A DNA stretch of 64,000 bases, taken from the NCBI RefSeq assembly GCF_002093745.1, contig NZ_MTSB01000008.1, positions 224,784-288,783 on the forward strand, given 5' to 3'. The notes beneath the pieces are model-generated. The model had not been told where the DNA came from, ran no database searches, and saw only the letters and a list, made by a program, of their open reading frames with translations. Source of the DNA: Pseudomonas graminis (GTDB taxonomy: Bacteria > Pseudomonadota > Gammaproteobacteria > Pseudomonadales > Pseudomonadaceae). Below, piece by piece: positions 1 through 7,868 of this stretch. Both the position numbers and the translations under genes were made by a program. Position 1 is the stretch's first letter, and every line of letters starts with the position of its first letter.

Positions 1-1550
1 TACGTATGGCCGAGGAGGGCGAGAAGCTCGTTCTGCTCGATGGCCAGGAAGTCAGCCTGCGTGCCGACACACTGGTCATCGCCGACCACCAGCGCGCACT
101 GGCCATTGCCGGCGTGATGGGCGGCGAGCACAGCGGCGTCACGGCTGGCACTCGCGACCTCTTTCTCGAAAGCGCATTTTTCGACACCATCTCGGTGGCT
201 GGCAAGGCACGTTCCTACGGTCTGCACACTGATGCCTCGCACCGTTACGAGCGCGGTGTGGACTGGCAACTGGCCCGTGAAGCAATGGAGCGTGCCACCG
301 GCCTGCTGCTGGAGATCACTGGTGGCGAAGCGGGCCCTGTGATCGAGGTGGTCAGTGAACAGCACCTGCCTTCAATTGCACCCATCACCTTGCGCGCGAG
401 CCGTGTCGAGCAAATGCTTGGTCTGGTCATTGAAAATGCTGAGATCGAACGTCTGCTGACCGGGCTCGGTCTGACCGTTTCCGCCGAAGCTGATGGCCAA
501 TGGTGTGTCGACGTGCCCAGTCATCGTTTCGACATCAGCCTTGAAGTCGACCTGATCGAGGAGCTGGCGCGCCTTTACGGCTACAACCGTTTGCCGGTCC
601 GTTACCCGCAAGCCCGCCTGGCACCTCAAGCCAAGGCAGAAGCCAAAGGCGACCTGCCCGAGCTGCGCCGCCTGCTGGTTGCGCGTGGGTATCAGGAAGC
701 AATCACTTACAGCTTCATCGATCCCAAGTGGTTCGAACTGTTCACGCCGGGCGCCAAGCCGCTGTTGCTGGCCAATCCGATCTCCAACGACATGGCCGCC
801 ATGCGCGCCTCGTTGTGGCCGGGTCTGGTCAAGGCGTTGCAGCACAACCTCAATCGCCAGCAAGACCGTGTTCGCCTGTTCGAAAGCGGCCTGCGTTTCG
901 TCGGTCAGCTCGACGGCTTGAAGCAAGAGCCGATGCTGGCCGGTGTTGTATGCGGTAGCCGCCTGCCGGAAGGCTGGGCACAAGGCCGCGACACGGTCGA
1001 CTTCTTCGACGTCAAAGCCGATGTCGAAGCGGTTCTGGGGTTCGCCGGTGCATTGGGTGAATTCATATTCACGCCGGGCCAGCATCCAGCCCTGCACCCA
1101 GGCCAGACTGCTCGCATCGAGCGCGACGGTCGTGAAGTCGGCTTTCTGGGTGCCATCCATCCTGAATTGTCGAAAACCCTGGGTCTGGACCGTCCGGTGT
1201 TCGTTTTTGAGCTGGTGCTGGGCGAAGTGGCCACCGGTCGCTTGCCGAAATTCCACGAGTTGTCGCGCTTCCCCGAAGTGCGTCGCGACCTGGCGTTGCT
1301 GGCCGACCGCGACGTTTCAGCCAGTGCTGTTCTGGACGTGATTCGTGAAAAAGCAGGCGAGTGGCTCACAGACCTCAGGTTATTTGATGTTTACCAGGGT
1401 AAAGGCATTGATCCACATAGAAAAAGCCTTGCAGTCGGCTTGACCTGGCAGCATCCATCGCGCACTCTTAATGACGATGAGGTAAACGCAACGACACTTG
1501 CTATCCTCACCTCGCTAGAGGAGAGGTTAAACGCCACGTTAAGGAAGTAG
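1..1550 (+). CDS. pheT: Phenylalanine--tRNA ligase beta subunit (5' end outside window)
   Basis: This is the beta chain of the alpha2-beta2 phenylalanyl-tRNA synthetase, which charges tRNA-Phe in the cytoplasm. About 515 C-terminal codons are present of a family length near 790, so the N-terminal EMAP-like and first B domains lie upstream of the window. The visible part covers the B3/B4 region, the B5 DNA-binding-like domain, the catalytic-like core (motif LRRLLVARGYQEAITYSF around residue 220) and the C-terminal FDX-ACB anticodon-binding domain (FHELSRFPEVRRDLALLADR near residue 416). The frame is open from base 3 and ends at TAG 1548-1550. ihfA follows after three bases, the usual pheST-ihfA arrangement. 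Identification is firm. Confidence 0.97.
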   Translation, partial: RMAEEGEKLVLLDGQEVSLRADTLVIADHQRALAIAGVMGGEHSGVTAGTRDLFLESAFFDTISVAGKARSYGLHTDASHRYERGVDWQLAREAMERATGLLLEITGGEAGPVIEVVSEQHLPSIAPITLRASRVEQMLGLVIENAEIERLLTGLGLTVSAEADGQWCVDVPSHRFDISLEVDLIEELARLYGYNRLPVRYPQARLAPQAKAEAKGDLPELRRLLVARGYQEAITYSFIDPKWFELFTPGAKPLLLANPISNDMAAMRASLWPGLVKALQHNLNRQQDRVRLFESGLRFVGQLDGLKQEPMLAGVVCGSRLPEGWAQGRDTVDFFDVKADVEAVLGFAGALGEFIFTPGQHPALHPGQTARIERDGREVGFLGAIHPELSKTLGLDRPVFVFELVLGEVATGRLPKFHELSRFPEVRRDLALLADRDVSASAVLDVIREKAGEWLTDLRLFDVYQGKGIDPHRKSLAVGLTWQHPSRTLNDDEVNATTLAILTSLEERLNATLRK

Positions 1551-1553
1551 CGT

Positions 1554-1856
1554 ATGGGGGCTCTGACGAAAGCTGAGATGGCCGAACGTCTGTACGAAGA
1601 GCTGGGCCTGAATAAACGGGAAGCCAAGGAATTGGTTGAACTGTTTTTTGAAGAAATCAGGCACGCTCTGGAAGATAACGAGCAGGTGAAGTTGTCAGGT
1701 TTTGGCAACTTCGACCTTCGAGACAAGCGCCAGCGGCCTGGGAGAAATCCCAAGACCGGTGAAGAAATTCCGATTACGGCGCGCCGTGTGGTCACCTTTC
1801 GTCCAGGGCAGAAGTTGAAAGCCCGAGTTGAGGCATATGCTGGAACCAAGTCATAA
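1554..1856 (+). CDS. ihfA: Integration host factor subunit alpha
   Basis: This is the alpha subunit of the IHF heterodimer, a nucleoid protein that bends DNA sharply and helps recombination, replication and sigma-54 transcription. The 100-residue product has the family length. It shows the DNA-binding beta-arm signature [19 protein letters not shown], whose arm-tip proline (RNPKTGE) intercalates between base pairs, and the usual C-terminus [12 protein letters not shown]. The ATG at 1554 lies three bases after pheT, with AAGGA inside the end of pheT as ribosome binding site, so the gene is translationally coupled to pheT. The merR-type gene begins inside its last codons. Confidence 0.98.
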   Translation: MGALTKAEMAERLYEELGLNKREAKELVELFFEEIRHALEDNEQVKLSGFGNFDLRDKRQRPGRNPKTGEEIPITARRVVTFRPGQKLKARVEAYAGTKS

Positions 1857-2193
1857 CGACGAGCTACCGCCGATCCCCGGCAAACGCTACTTCACCATCG
1901 GTGAGGTCAGCGAGCTCTGCGCGGTAAAACCGCACGTTTTGCGTTATTGGGAGCAGGAATTTCCTCAGCTCAACCCCGTCAAAAGACGCGGAAACCGTCG
2001 GTATTATCAGCGCCAGGACGTGCTGATGATCCGCCAGATCCGCGGCTTGCTCTACGACCAAGGCTTCACCATCGGTGGAGCCCGGCTTCGTCTCACCACC
2101 GGCGAACCGAAGGACGATACCCAGCAGTACAAGCAGATGATTCGGGAGATGATTGCCGAACTGGAAGACGTGCTGGTCATGCTCAAAGCGTAA
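1837..2193 (+). CDS. MerR-family transcriptional regulator
   Basis: A 118-residue MerR-type regulator. It has an N-terminal winged helix-turn-helix ([16 protein letters not shown] near residues 32-47, then [13 protein letters not shown]) and a short C-terminal helix for dimer coiled-coil formation ([19 protein letters not shown]). There is no cysteine-rich effector tail, so the signal is unknown. ATG 1837 is preferred over an in-frame TTG at 1828, because the protein then starts [19 protein letters not shown]. The gene overlaps ihfA by 20 bases, and this ihfA-merR-tRNA-Pro order is common in Pseudomonas. The target is not known. Confidence 0.93.
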   Translation: MLEPSHNDELPPIPGKRYFTIGEVSELCAVKPHVLRYWEQEFPQLNPVKRRGNRRYYQRQDVLMIRQIRGLLYDQGFTIGGARLRLTTGEPKDDTQQYKQMIREMIAELEDVLVMLKA

Positions 2194-2278
2194 TCGAGCA
2201 AGATACTTCCATAATTCAAACGCTTAGGGTATATTCTTCAACGTTTTCGCAGGTTGCAAAAACAGATACACGCCTAGT

Positions 2279-2355
2279 CGGGGCGTAGCGCAGTCCGGTA
2301 GCGCACTAGCATGGGGTGCTAGGGGTCGAGTGTTCGAATCACTCCGTCCCGACCA
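2279..2355 (+). tRNA. tRNA-Pro (anticodon GGG)
   Basis: The 77-base cloverleaf was read directly. The seven-base acceptor stem CGGGGCG pairs with CGTCCCG (one G-U pair). The anticodon stem CTAGC/GCTAG closes the loop ATGGGGT with anticodon GGG at 2313-2315 and G37, as expected for proline. The T arm contains GTTCGAATC. The CCA end is encoded at 2353-2355. A hairpin terminator follows, and the neighbouring integrase remnant suggests that this tRNA 3' end served as an attachment site. Confidence 0.97.
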
Positions 2356-2371
2356 TATAATTCAATGATTT

Positions 2372-2401
2372 AGGCCGATGTTCGCAGCATTGGCCTTTTT
2401 C
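2372..2401 (+). terminator. Rho-independent terminator of tRNA-Pro
   Basis: AGGCCGATG at 2372-2380 pairs with CATTGGCCT at 2388-2396 (one G-U pair) around a seven-base loop. A run of T residues follows at 2396-2400. It lies 16 bases after the tRNA. Confidence 0.75.
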
Positions 2402-2405
2402 ATGC

Positions 2406-2424
2406 GCGTGACTTTTGCGTGACT
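2406..2424. repeat. Two GCGTGACT direct repeats with 11-base period
   Basis: GCGTGACT occurs at 2406-2413 and again at 2417-2424, so both copies face the same side of the helix. They lie between the tRNA terminator and the 3' end of the integrase remnant. This is where an integrase arm-site or an old attachment junction would be expected. That role is inferred. Confidence 0.4.
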
Positions 2425-2432
2425 CGTTGTTT

Positions 2433-3036
2433 TTATGCCTGCCTCCTCTTCAGAATAGTCAGAACCGGTCCGCGTGAATCGGTTGCTGAAACCATGTTCG
2501 CAGCTTCAATCAAATGCCCGAGCTCAGCGCCCGAGCAGTGGCTGGTGATGCTGCCATTCTTGTGACCGAGCAAAGCTTTGCGGTCTTCCTTGGTCACTCC
2601 AGCGGCGCGCAGCCTTCTTCCGAACGAATGCTTGCGGTCGTGGATGCGGATTTTCAAAAATCCGTCATGCGCAGGCCTCAAGTACTTCTCCTGCCACTTC
2701 TTAGCCGCCCTGATTCGCGCCTTCTTCCAGGCTGAATCATTCATGCGATGAACCGTCGTTTCCCTTCACCGTACGGAAACACGAACAGCTTGTGCTTTCC
2801 GCGCTGCCTTTCAATAATCGATTTTGCAACGTCGTTCAGCACCACCAAGCGCTCATCCGGTTTTTCACACCGGCCTTCGCGCTTCGGCCGCCAAAACCCG
2901 CCGGGATCAGGAACACGCTCGTTCCCAGCTCCGGCACCGCAATCTCCCAATCCCATTGCAGCTTACAAACCTCCTGCCCGCGGCAGCTGGTGTTCACCTG
3001 AACATCGCCATTGTCCTTCGCACACGTGGCTGACAA
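2433..3036 (-). pseudogene. Tyrosine-recombinase (phage-type integrase) remnant
   Basis: The C-terminal half of a phage-type integrase can be read in three successive frames. The first is about 3036-2890 (NTSCRGQEVCKLQWDWEI, with the first catalytic Arg). The second is about 2890-2745 (DERLVVLNDVAKSIIERQRG). The third is 2744-2433 (SAWKKARIRAAKKWQEKY, then IRIHDRKHSFGRRLRAAGV and LLGHKNGSITSHCSGAELG). At least two frameshifts interrupt it and the N-terminal half is missing. Intact relatives have Tyr in the HYS motif as the DNA nucleophile. Here the codon is TGC (Cys), one transition from TAC. The gene reads toward tRNA-Pro 78 bases away and is probably what is left of an integrated element. 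Confidence 0.8.
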
Positions 3037-3256
3037 GTTATTTGGTATAGGTTCGATGAGGGCGATACGGTGTCGAGAGCATTGGGGAGGTAAGCTAACT
3101 TTGTAATCGAATCAGATGAAGTTTTATTCACCTTCAGCGCAATGCAGCTGCTGTCACAAAGTAGGTACAGTATGTGTATTGCAGTTTGCCTGCCATGTGA
3201 CATATGAATCGGAGCCTCTTAGGCTGTCGAGCTATTAATAACCCAGAGGAAATGCC

Positions 3257-3514
3257 ATGAACAGCATTACAAAAACATCCGTGCTGAAAGGGTTTGTCAT
3301 GACAACTGTCGCGGTGATTAGCCTGCAAGGCGTGGCATTCGCTGCGGCTTCCAAGCCATCCGCCCCTGCAGTCGATGGGAAATATGCGCTTGTTCAGGGC
3401 GCAGGCAATGCCTCCAAGGATTCGAAAGCAGCGCCGATGCAGCTGGCTATCCGCATTCCAAACCACACGAATGTCAATGATCCATGCCGTTACCACCCAC
3501 TCGAGTGTGACTAA
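3257..3514 (+). CDS. Small exported protein of unknown function
   Basis: An 85-residue product I do not recognise. It starts at ATG 3257 behind AGAGGAA (3243-3249) and carries a typical Sec signal peptide: basic MNSITKTSVLK, a hydrophobic core, then cleavage around VAFA-AASKP near residue 30. The predicted mature peptide is only about 55 residues, is proline-, alanine- and lysine-rich, and ends PNHTNVNDPCRYHPLECD with two cysteines that could form a disulfide. It lies beside the integrase remnant, in DNA with AT-rich flanks, so it may be cargo of the old element. No partner gene is visible. Confidence 0.62.
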   Translation: MNSITKTSVLKGFVMTTVAVISLQGVAFAAASKPSAPAVDGKYALVQGAGNASKDSKAAPMQLAIRIPNHTNVNDPCRYHPLECD

Positions 3515-4210
3515 TGCTGCCGTAGTTAAAACGGCTGCCGTAAAGTAAGCTTTGCGGCAGCACTGTTCCAGAACCGGTAGTCGGCTACTAATCATGGTCT
3601 TGATTGCTAGGTGTATTTCGGGGCGGTTTAATTAAAGTCAGTCGCTTTATAGCCCCACCTTAGTGCTCGCCTTTGTTTGATAAAGCTTGTTAAGGCTGCA
3701 TGCGTTGAATTGGTTGAGAGGGGGTTGACTGCGAGGTGTTCAGCTTGGCGCGGGCCTGCCACCCTCTGTAGATTCGCGCTGTCTTGTCTACTTTCTCTCT
3801 GGCTGGGTGGGCATGGCGGTAGAGCAGAGTGGGGCTGAGTCCTCGTCAATTGCCATCACCCTTCAGTCGCCGTAGCCCTCGGTGATGCCGTTGGCGGTGA
3901 CTTGTTCCAGCAATACCTGGCGCTACCTGACGCGCTGGATGATCCTGCAAACTCTCACCCTTCGTTTCATAGAAAAAATCGTCGGCGACTCGTAAGCCTT
4001 TTTTGCTTTCGTGCGCGTTCGGTTGACTGGCATCGGCAGGCACCCACGCCATCCTTGACTGAGGCACGCACACAACGATCAGCGCCTGCACGAAGCGAAG
4101 GCTGGTATCCATTGTTCATGCCCGGCAGCACTCGCCGCTCCTTGCACAGACGTGCAGTCCTTGGCCCGCGATGGGAACGATCACCCAAACCTCGCTCGCT
4201 CAAAAACAAT
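3515..4210. other. Non-coding stretch, no supported gene
   Basis: Reading frames up to about 115 codons exist on both strands. None has a ribosome binding site, protein-like composition or a motif I recognise. The stretch separates the decayed element from the catabolic operon and may be degenerate mobile DNA. I see no insertion-sequence ends. Confidence 0.5.
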
Positions 4211-4239
4211 TTGACATATGTTATTTGTGATCACATATT
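4211..4239 (+). promoter_or_regulatory. Sigma-70-like promoter with embedded GntR-type operator
   Basis: A consensus -35 TTGACA (4211-4216) and a CATATT -10 (4234-4239) are separated by 17 bases. The spacer holds the perfect palindrome TGTGATCACA (4226-4235), where a bound regulator would block RNA polymerase. The next gene encodes a GntR/FCD regulator, so autoregulation of the whole operon is the natural inference. Confidence 0.55.
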
Positions 4240-4273
4240 TAGCCCATAAGAACGCCAATATGAGTCACTCCCC

Positions 4274-4996
4274 ATGACCGACCGTCCGATCCTCCTGCCT
4301 GCCATGCGTCAGGTTTCTCGCGATACCCTTCAAGATCAGGTCTATCGGCAGATCCGCGAAGCGTTGATGAGCGGGCGCTTTCAGCCTGGTCAGAAGCTGA
4401 CGATCCGGGGGCTTGCCGAGGCGTTGGGTTCCAGTCCGATGCCGGTGCGCGAAGCCTTGAATCGTTTGAGTGCCGAGAACGCCTTCGAAGTCACCGAAAC
4501 CGCTCGTCTGCGCGTGCCCATGATGACCCCGGAGCGGCTGCGCGAGATTCGTGATGCCAGGGTTGCGCTGGAAGGCCTGCTGGCCGAGAAAGCGGTGATT
4601 CTGATCAACGACGCCGATCTTGCGGACATCAGCCTGCTCTGTGGGCAGATGCAGAAGGCTGCGGACAACGTCGATGTCGCCCTCTATCTGTGGACCAACT
4701 TTGCTTTTCATCGACGCATTTACGCGGTGGCCAAGGCTGAACTGATCGTTGCGGCGGTGGAGAATTTCTGGTTGCACATAGGCCCGTGTTTCGCGCTTGT
4801 CGCGCCGGACAGGGCGCATCTTCAGCGTTCGATGGAGGCGCACAACCGTATCGTCGAGGCGCTGGCGGCGCGTGACGGGGCGGCAGCTCGTGCCGCGGTC
4901 ACTGACGACATCATGCAGGCCGCGGATTCTCTGACGCGCCTGATCGCAAAGAGCGACCGCTCCAGGTCGCGTGTCTCGGGAGTGAAAAAAGCATGA
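4274..4996 (+). CDS. GntR-family regulator, FCD (FadR-like) subfamily
   Basis: A 240-residue regulator with an N-terminal winged helix-turn-helix (residues about 15-80, including TIRGLAEALGSSPMPVREAL) and an all-helical FCD ligand domain (about 90-220). The FCD domain carries metal/ligand-site residues such as the His in NFAFHRRIY and EAHNRIVEAL. FadR-type repressors usually bind the pathway substrate or an intermediate. It is the first gene of a five-gene catabolic operon and overlaps the dehydrogenase gene by four bases (ATGA). The palindrome in the promoter upstream is its likely operator. The family is certain; the ligand is unknown. Confidence 0.93.
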   Translation: MTDRPILLPAMRQVSRDTLQDQVYRQIREALMSGRFQPGQKLTIRGLAEALGSSPMPVREALNRLSAENAFEVTETARLRVPMMTPERLREIRDARVALEGLLAEKAVILINDADLADISLLCGQMQKAADNVDVALYLWTNFAFHRRIYAVAKAELIVAAVENFWLHIGPCFALVAPDRAHLQRSMEAHNRIVEALAARDGAAARAAVTDDIMQAADSLTRLIAKSDRSRSRVSGVKKA

Positions 4997-5781
4997 GCGT
5001 TCTCAATCGGCTAGTTCCCTACACCGGGCTGCGGGTCCTGATTTCCGGCGGTGCAGCCGGGATCGGTGAAGTGCTGGCCGCGGCCTATATGGAAGCAGGT
5101 GCAAAGGTGCATGTGTGTGATGTCAGTGAGCCGGCCATTACGGCATTTCTCGACCGGTATCCGAACAGCGTCGCCACCCACGCAGACGTCGCAGATCCGG
5201 CGCAGATCGAAGCGGTATTCAGGGTGCAGCGCGAACAGTTCGGTGGTCTTGATGTGCTGATCAATAACGCCGGGATCGCGGGTCCTACGGCGGGCATCGA
5301 TGCCATTACCGAGGACGAGTGGCAGCGCACCATCGACATCAACCTGACCGGGCAGTACCGCTTTGCTCATCACGCAGTACCGTTGCTCAAGGCATCGCCC
5401 AATGGGCATCTCATCCATATTGCCTCGGTCGCGGGTCGCCTGGGCTATGCCTGGCGTACGCCGTATGCCGCGACCAAATGGGCGATTGTCGGCCTGATGA
5501 AGTCCTTGGCGTCCGAGCTGGGCGAAAGCGACATCCGCGTCAATGCCTTGCTGCCGGGCATCGTTGAAGGTCCGCGAATGGAGGGTGTGATTCGTGCCCG
5601 TGCGCAACAGATGAACGTGCCGGAAGCCGAGATGCGCGAGGAGTACCTGAAGAAGATTTCGCTCAAGCGCATGGTCACCGCCGAAGACGTTGCCGCGATG
5701 GCGCTGTTTCTATGCTCGCCTGCCGCCCGCAATATCACAGGGCAGGCTATCAGTGTGGATGGCAACGTCGAGTACCTCTGA
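4993..5781 (+). CDS. SDR-family NAD(P)-dependent dehydrogenase
   Basis: A 262-residue classical short-chain dehydrogenase. It has the Rossmann glycine motif SGGAAGIGE (near residue 18), NNAGI after the fourth strand, the catalytic Ser (HIASVAGR), the Tyr/Lys pair in PYAATKWA and the C-terminal GQAISVDGN. It would oxidise a hydroxyl group, or reduce the ketone, of a small molecule. In this operon it precedes a beta-keto-acid cleavage enzyme, so oxidation of a beta-hydroxy acid to a beta-keto acid is the likely step. An Asp ends the second strand (VHVCDVSE), which favours NAD over NADP. It is translationally coupled to the GntR gene. Confidence 0.95.
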   Translation: MSVLNRLVPYTGLRVLISGGAAGIGEVLAAAYMEAGAKVHVCDVSEPAITAFLDRYPNSVATHADVADPAQIEAVFRVQREQFGGLDVLINNAGIAGPTAGIDAITEDEWQRTIDINLTGQYRFAHHAVPLLKASPNGHLIHIASVAGRLGYAWRTPYAATKWAIVGLMKSLASELGESDIRVNALLPGIVEGPRMEGVIRARAQQMNVPEAEMREEYLKKISLKRMVTAEDVAAMALFLCSPAARNITGQAISVDGNVEYL

Positions 5782-5848
5782 GGATTCAGCCCGATAGCAT
5801 CAATGACCGGACACCGCCCGAGTCATGTTCCACATCAGACTTCTCACC

Positions 5849-5856
5849 AACAACAA
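5849..5856 (+). promoter_or_regulatory. Hfq/Crc-type CA motif at BKACE start
   Basis: AACAACAA matches the AAYAAYAA catabolite-activity motif bound by Hfq with Crc in Pseudomonas. It lies five bases before the GGAG ribosome binding site (5861-5864), where binding would block translation while preferred carbon sources are available. Confidence 0.5.
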
Positions 5857-5871
5857 GAATGGAGAATGCTC

Positions 5872-6804
5872 ATGCCCCAAAAACGTCCGGTCATCATCAC
5901 CTGCGCGGTCACGGGGGCCATCCATACCCCGTCGATGTCGCCTCATTTGCCGATCACGCCCCAGGAAATCGCCGATGCAGCCATCGGTGCCGCCGAGGCC
6001 GGCGCATCCATTGTCCACTTGCATGCCCGTGATCCGGTTGACGGGCGTCCCAGTCAGGATGTCGACCTGTTTCGGCAGTTCCTGCCGCAGATCAAGGCGA
6101 GGAGCGACGTGGTGATCAACATCACCACCGGCGGTGCGCCGACGATGGGCGTGGAAGAGCGCTTGCAACCCGTGGCGCAGCTCAAGCCGGAACTTGCCTC
6201 GCTGAACATGGGGTCCATGAACTTCGGTTTGTACGAGATGCTCGATCGCTATAGCGAATTCAAGCACGACTGGGAGCGGCCCTACCTGGCCGAGAGTGAT
6301 GACCGGATATTCCGTAACACCTTCCGCGACATCACTCATATCCTCAATACCTGTGCCGAGAACCGCACGCGCTTTGAAATTGAATGCTACGACATCGGTC
6401 ATCTGTACACCGCAGCGCACTTTCTGCAGCGCGGTTTGCTCAAGGCACCGATTTTCATCCAGTCGGTATTTGGTTTGCGCGGAGGCATCGGGGGGCACCC
6501 TGAAGATCTGGCGCACATGCGTCGCACGGCTGACCGTCTGTTTGGCGATGCTTATCAATGGTCGATTCTGGGGGCTGGCCGCAATCAGATTCCGCTGGGC
6601 ACTATGGGGCTGTCGATGGGCAGTCATGTGCGTGTCGGCCTTGAAGACTCGCTGTGGGACGGGCCGGGCAAGCTGGCGGCGTCCAATGCCGATCAGGTCA
6701 GGCGTATTCGCACGATTATCGAAGCGTTGGGCGGGCGGGTGGCAACGCCGGATGAAGCCCGTGAACTTCTCGACCTGAAAGGCCAGGACAAGGTCGACTT
6801 TTAG
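5872..6804 (+). CDS. BKACE-family (DUF849) beta-keto acid cleavage enzyme
   Basis: A 310-residue TIM-barrel enzyme of the BKACE family, whose founding member is 3-keto-5-aminohexanoate cleavage enzyme (Kce). These zinc enzymes condense a beta-keto acid with acetyl-CoA and release acetoacetate plus a new acyl-CoA. The N-terminal strand IITCAVTGAIHTPSMSP and the zinc motif VHLHARDP (His49, His51) are present, as are GGAPTMGVEERL, the SVFGLRGGIGG loop and HVRVGLEDSL with a conserved Glu. ATG 5872 is chosen because GGAG lies seven bases upstream; an in-frame codon at 5803 has none. Substrate specificity cannot be read by eye. The neighbouring SDR and lactonase point to a hydroxy-acid-derived substrate. 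Confidence 0.94.
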   Translation: MPQKRPVIITCAVTGAIHTPSMSPHLPITPQEIADAAIGAAEAGASIVHLHARDPVDGRPSQDVDLFRQFLPQIKARSDVVINITTGGAPTMGVEERLQPVAQLKPELASLNMGSMNFGLYEMLDRYSEFKHDWERPYLAESDDRIFRNTFRDITHILNTCAENRTRFEIECYDIGHLYTAAHFLQRGLLKAPIFIQSVFGLRGGIGGHPEDLAHMRRTADRLFGDAYQWSILGAGRNQIPLGTMGLSMGSHVRVGLEDSLWDGPGKLAASNADQVRRIRTIIEALGGRVATPDEARELLDLKGQDKVDF

Positions 6805-6886
6805 TCAGGCGTCATTGTTGGTCGTGTGCGGGTACGCTGTCGAAGGGCTGATACCTGCTGTTTACCGCAAAACGTGTCATCTCAAT

Positions 6887-6894
6887 AACAACAA
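6887..6894 (+). promoter_or_regulatory. Hfq/Crc-type CA motif at SMP-30 gene start
   Basis: AACAACAA lies a few bases before the AGAGGTG ribosome binding site of the lactonase gene. This is the second such motif in the operon. A third, AATAACAA at 7875-7882, covers codons 3-5 of the transporter gene. Confidence 0.5.
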
Positions 6895-6908
6895 GACAGA
6901 GGTGAAAG

Positions 6909-7787
6909 ATGCGTATCGAAATCGTTGTCGACGTGAAAACCACGCTGGGCGAAGGCCCGGTCTGGGATGTCGAGCAACAGCGCCTGTACTGGATCGATAG
7001 TTTCGACGGTCGTGTCCTGCGTTGCACGGAGGACGGGCGCGAGTTAAGAGCCTGGGATGTCGGCCAGAAAATCGGTTCCATGGCCTTGCGCAAGAACGGC
7101 GATGCGGCGCTCGTCGCGTTGCAGTCCGGCCTGTACAACCTTGACCTGCCGACCGGCGATCTCGAGCTGATCGTCGACCCCGAGCCGGGGCTGCCGAACA
7201 ATCGGCTCAATGATGGCAAGGTGGACCGGCAGGGCAGGTTTATCGTCGGCTCGATGGACACTCGGGAAGACCAGGCCAGCGCGAGGCTGTACCGCCTCGA
7301 TCCGGACCTGAGCCTGCACACGCTGGACGAAGGCATCATCGTTTCCAACGGGCCATGCTGGAGCCCGGGCGGAGAAACGTTCTATTTTGCCGACACCTGG
7401 TCCGGTGAAATCTGGGCGTACGACTACAACCACGCCACCGGTGCCGTTGCCAACAGGCGCACTTTTGCCCATGTCGACACCTCTGCAGGAGGCGCAGCGG
7501 ATGGTTGCACCGTGGATGCCGAAGGCTGCCTGTGGCAAGCATTGGTGTACGCCGGAAAACTGGTGCGCTATACCCCGGACGGGCAGGTGGATCGCATTAT
7601 CGAGATGCCGGTGAAGAAGGTGACGAGTCTGACCTTCGGCGGTCCGAACCTCGATACGCTGTTTGTCACGTCAATGGCCAAGCCGCCGTTGCCGCGCTTT
7701 CCGGAGGACGGTCAGCAACGCGGTGCGTTGTTCGCCATCACCGGGCTGGGTGTGAAAGGCATCGCTGAACGGCGTTTCGCCAGCTAA
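6909..7787 (+). CDS. SMP-30/gluconolactonase-family lactone hydrolase
   Basis: A 292-residue six-bladed beta-propeller of the SMP-30/regucalcin family, whose members hydrolyse sugar-acid and related lactones with one divalent metal. The expected metal ligands are visible in GEGPVWD (Glu near residue 15), NNRLNDGKVD (Asn-Asp near 100), VSNGPCWSPGG and DGCTVDAEG (Asp near 200). There is no signal peptide, so it works in the cytoplasm. It starts at ATG 6909 behind AGAGGTG, between the BKACE and transporter genes. It would open a lactone to the hydroxy acid that the SDR then oxidises. The family is firm and the substrate is inferred. Confidence 0.93.
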   Translation: MRIEIVVDVKTTLGEGPVWDVEQQRLYWIDSFDGRVLRCTEDGRELRAWDVGQKIGSMALRKNGDAALVALQSGLYNLDLPTGDLELIVDPEPGLPNNRLNDGKVDRQGRFIVGSMDTREDQASARLYRLDPDLSLHTLDEGIIVSNGPCWSPGGETFYFADTWSGEIWAYDYNHATGAVANRRTFAHVDTSAGGAADGCTVDAEGCLWQALVYAGKLVRYTPDGQVDRIIEMPVKKVTSLTFGGPNLDTLFVTSMAKPPLPRFPEDGQQRGALFAITGLGVKGIAERRFAS

Positions 7788-7868
7788 CCGTCAATAACTG
7801 AACCTGAACGTTAAGGATGACTGAACCCTTTCTCGTACGGGCGTGCGCGGCACGCCTGGAGATTTCCC

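Noticed and set aside
3846..4249. Frames of 88 and 115 codons on opposite strands before the GntR gene.
   Set aside because: No start signal, no recognisable family and composition unlike protein. Treated as non-coding or decayed DNA.
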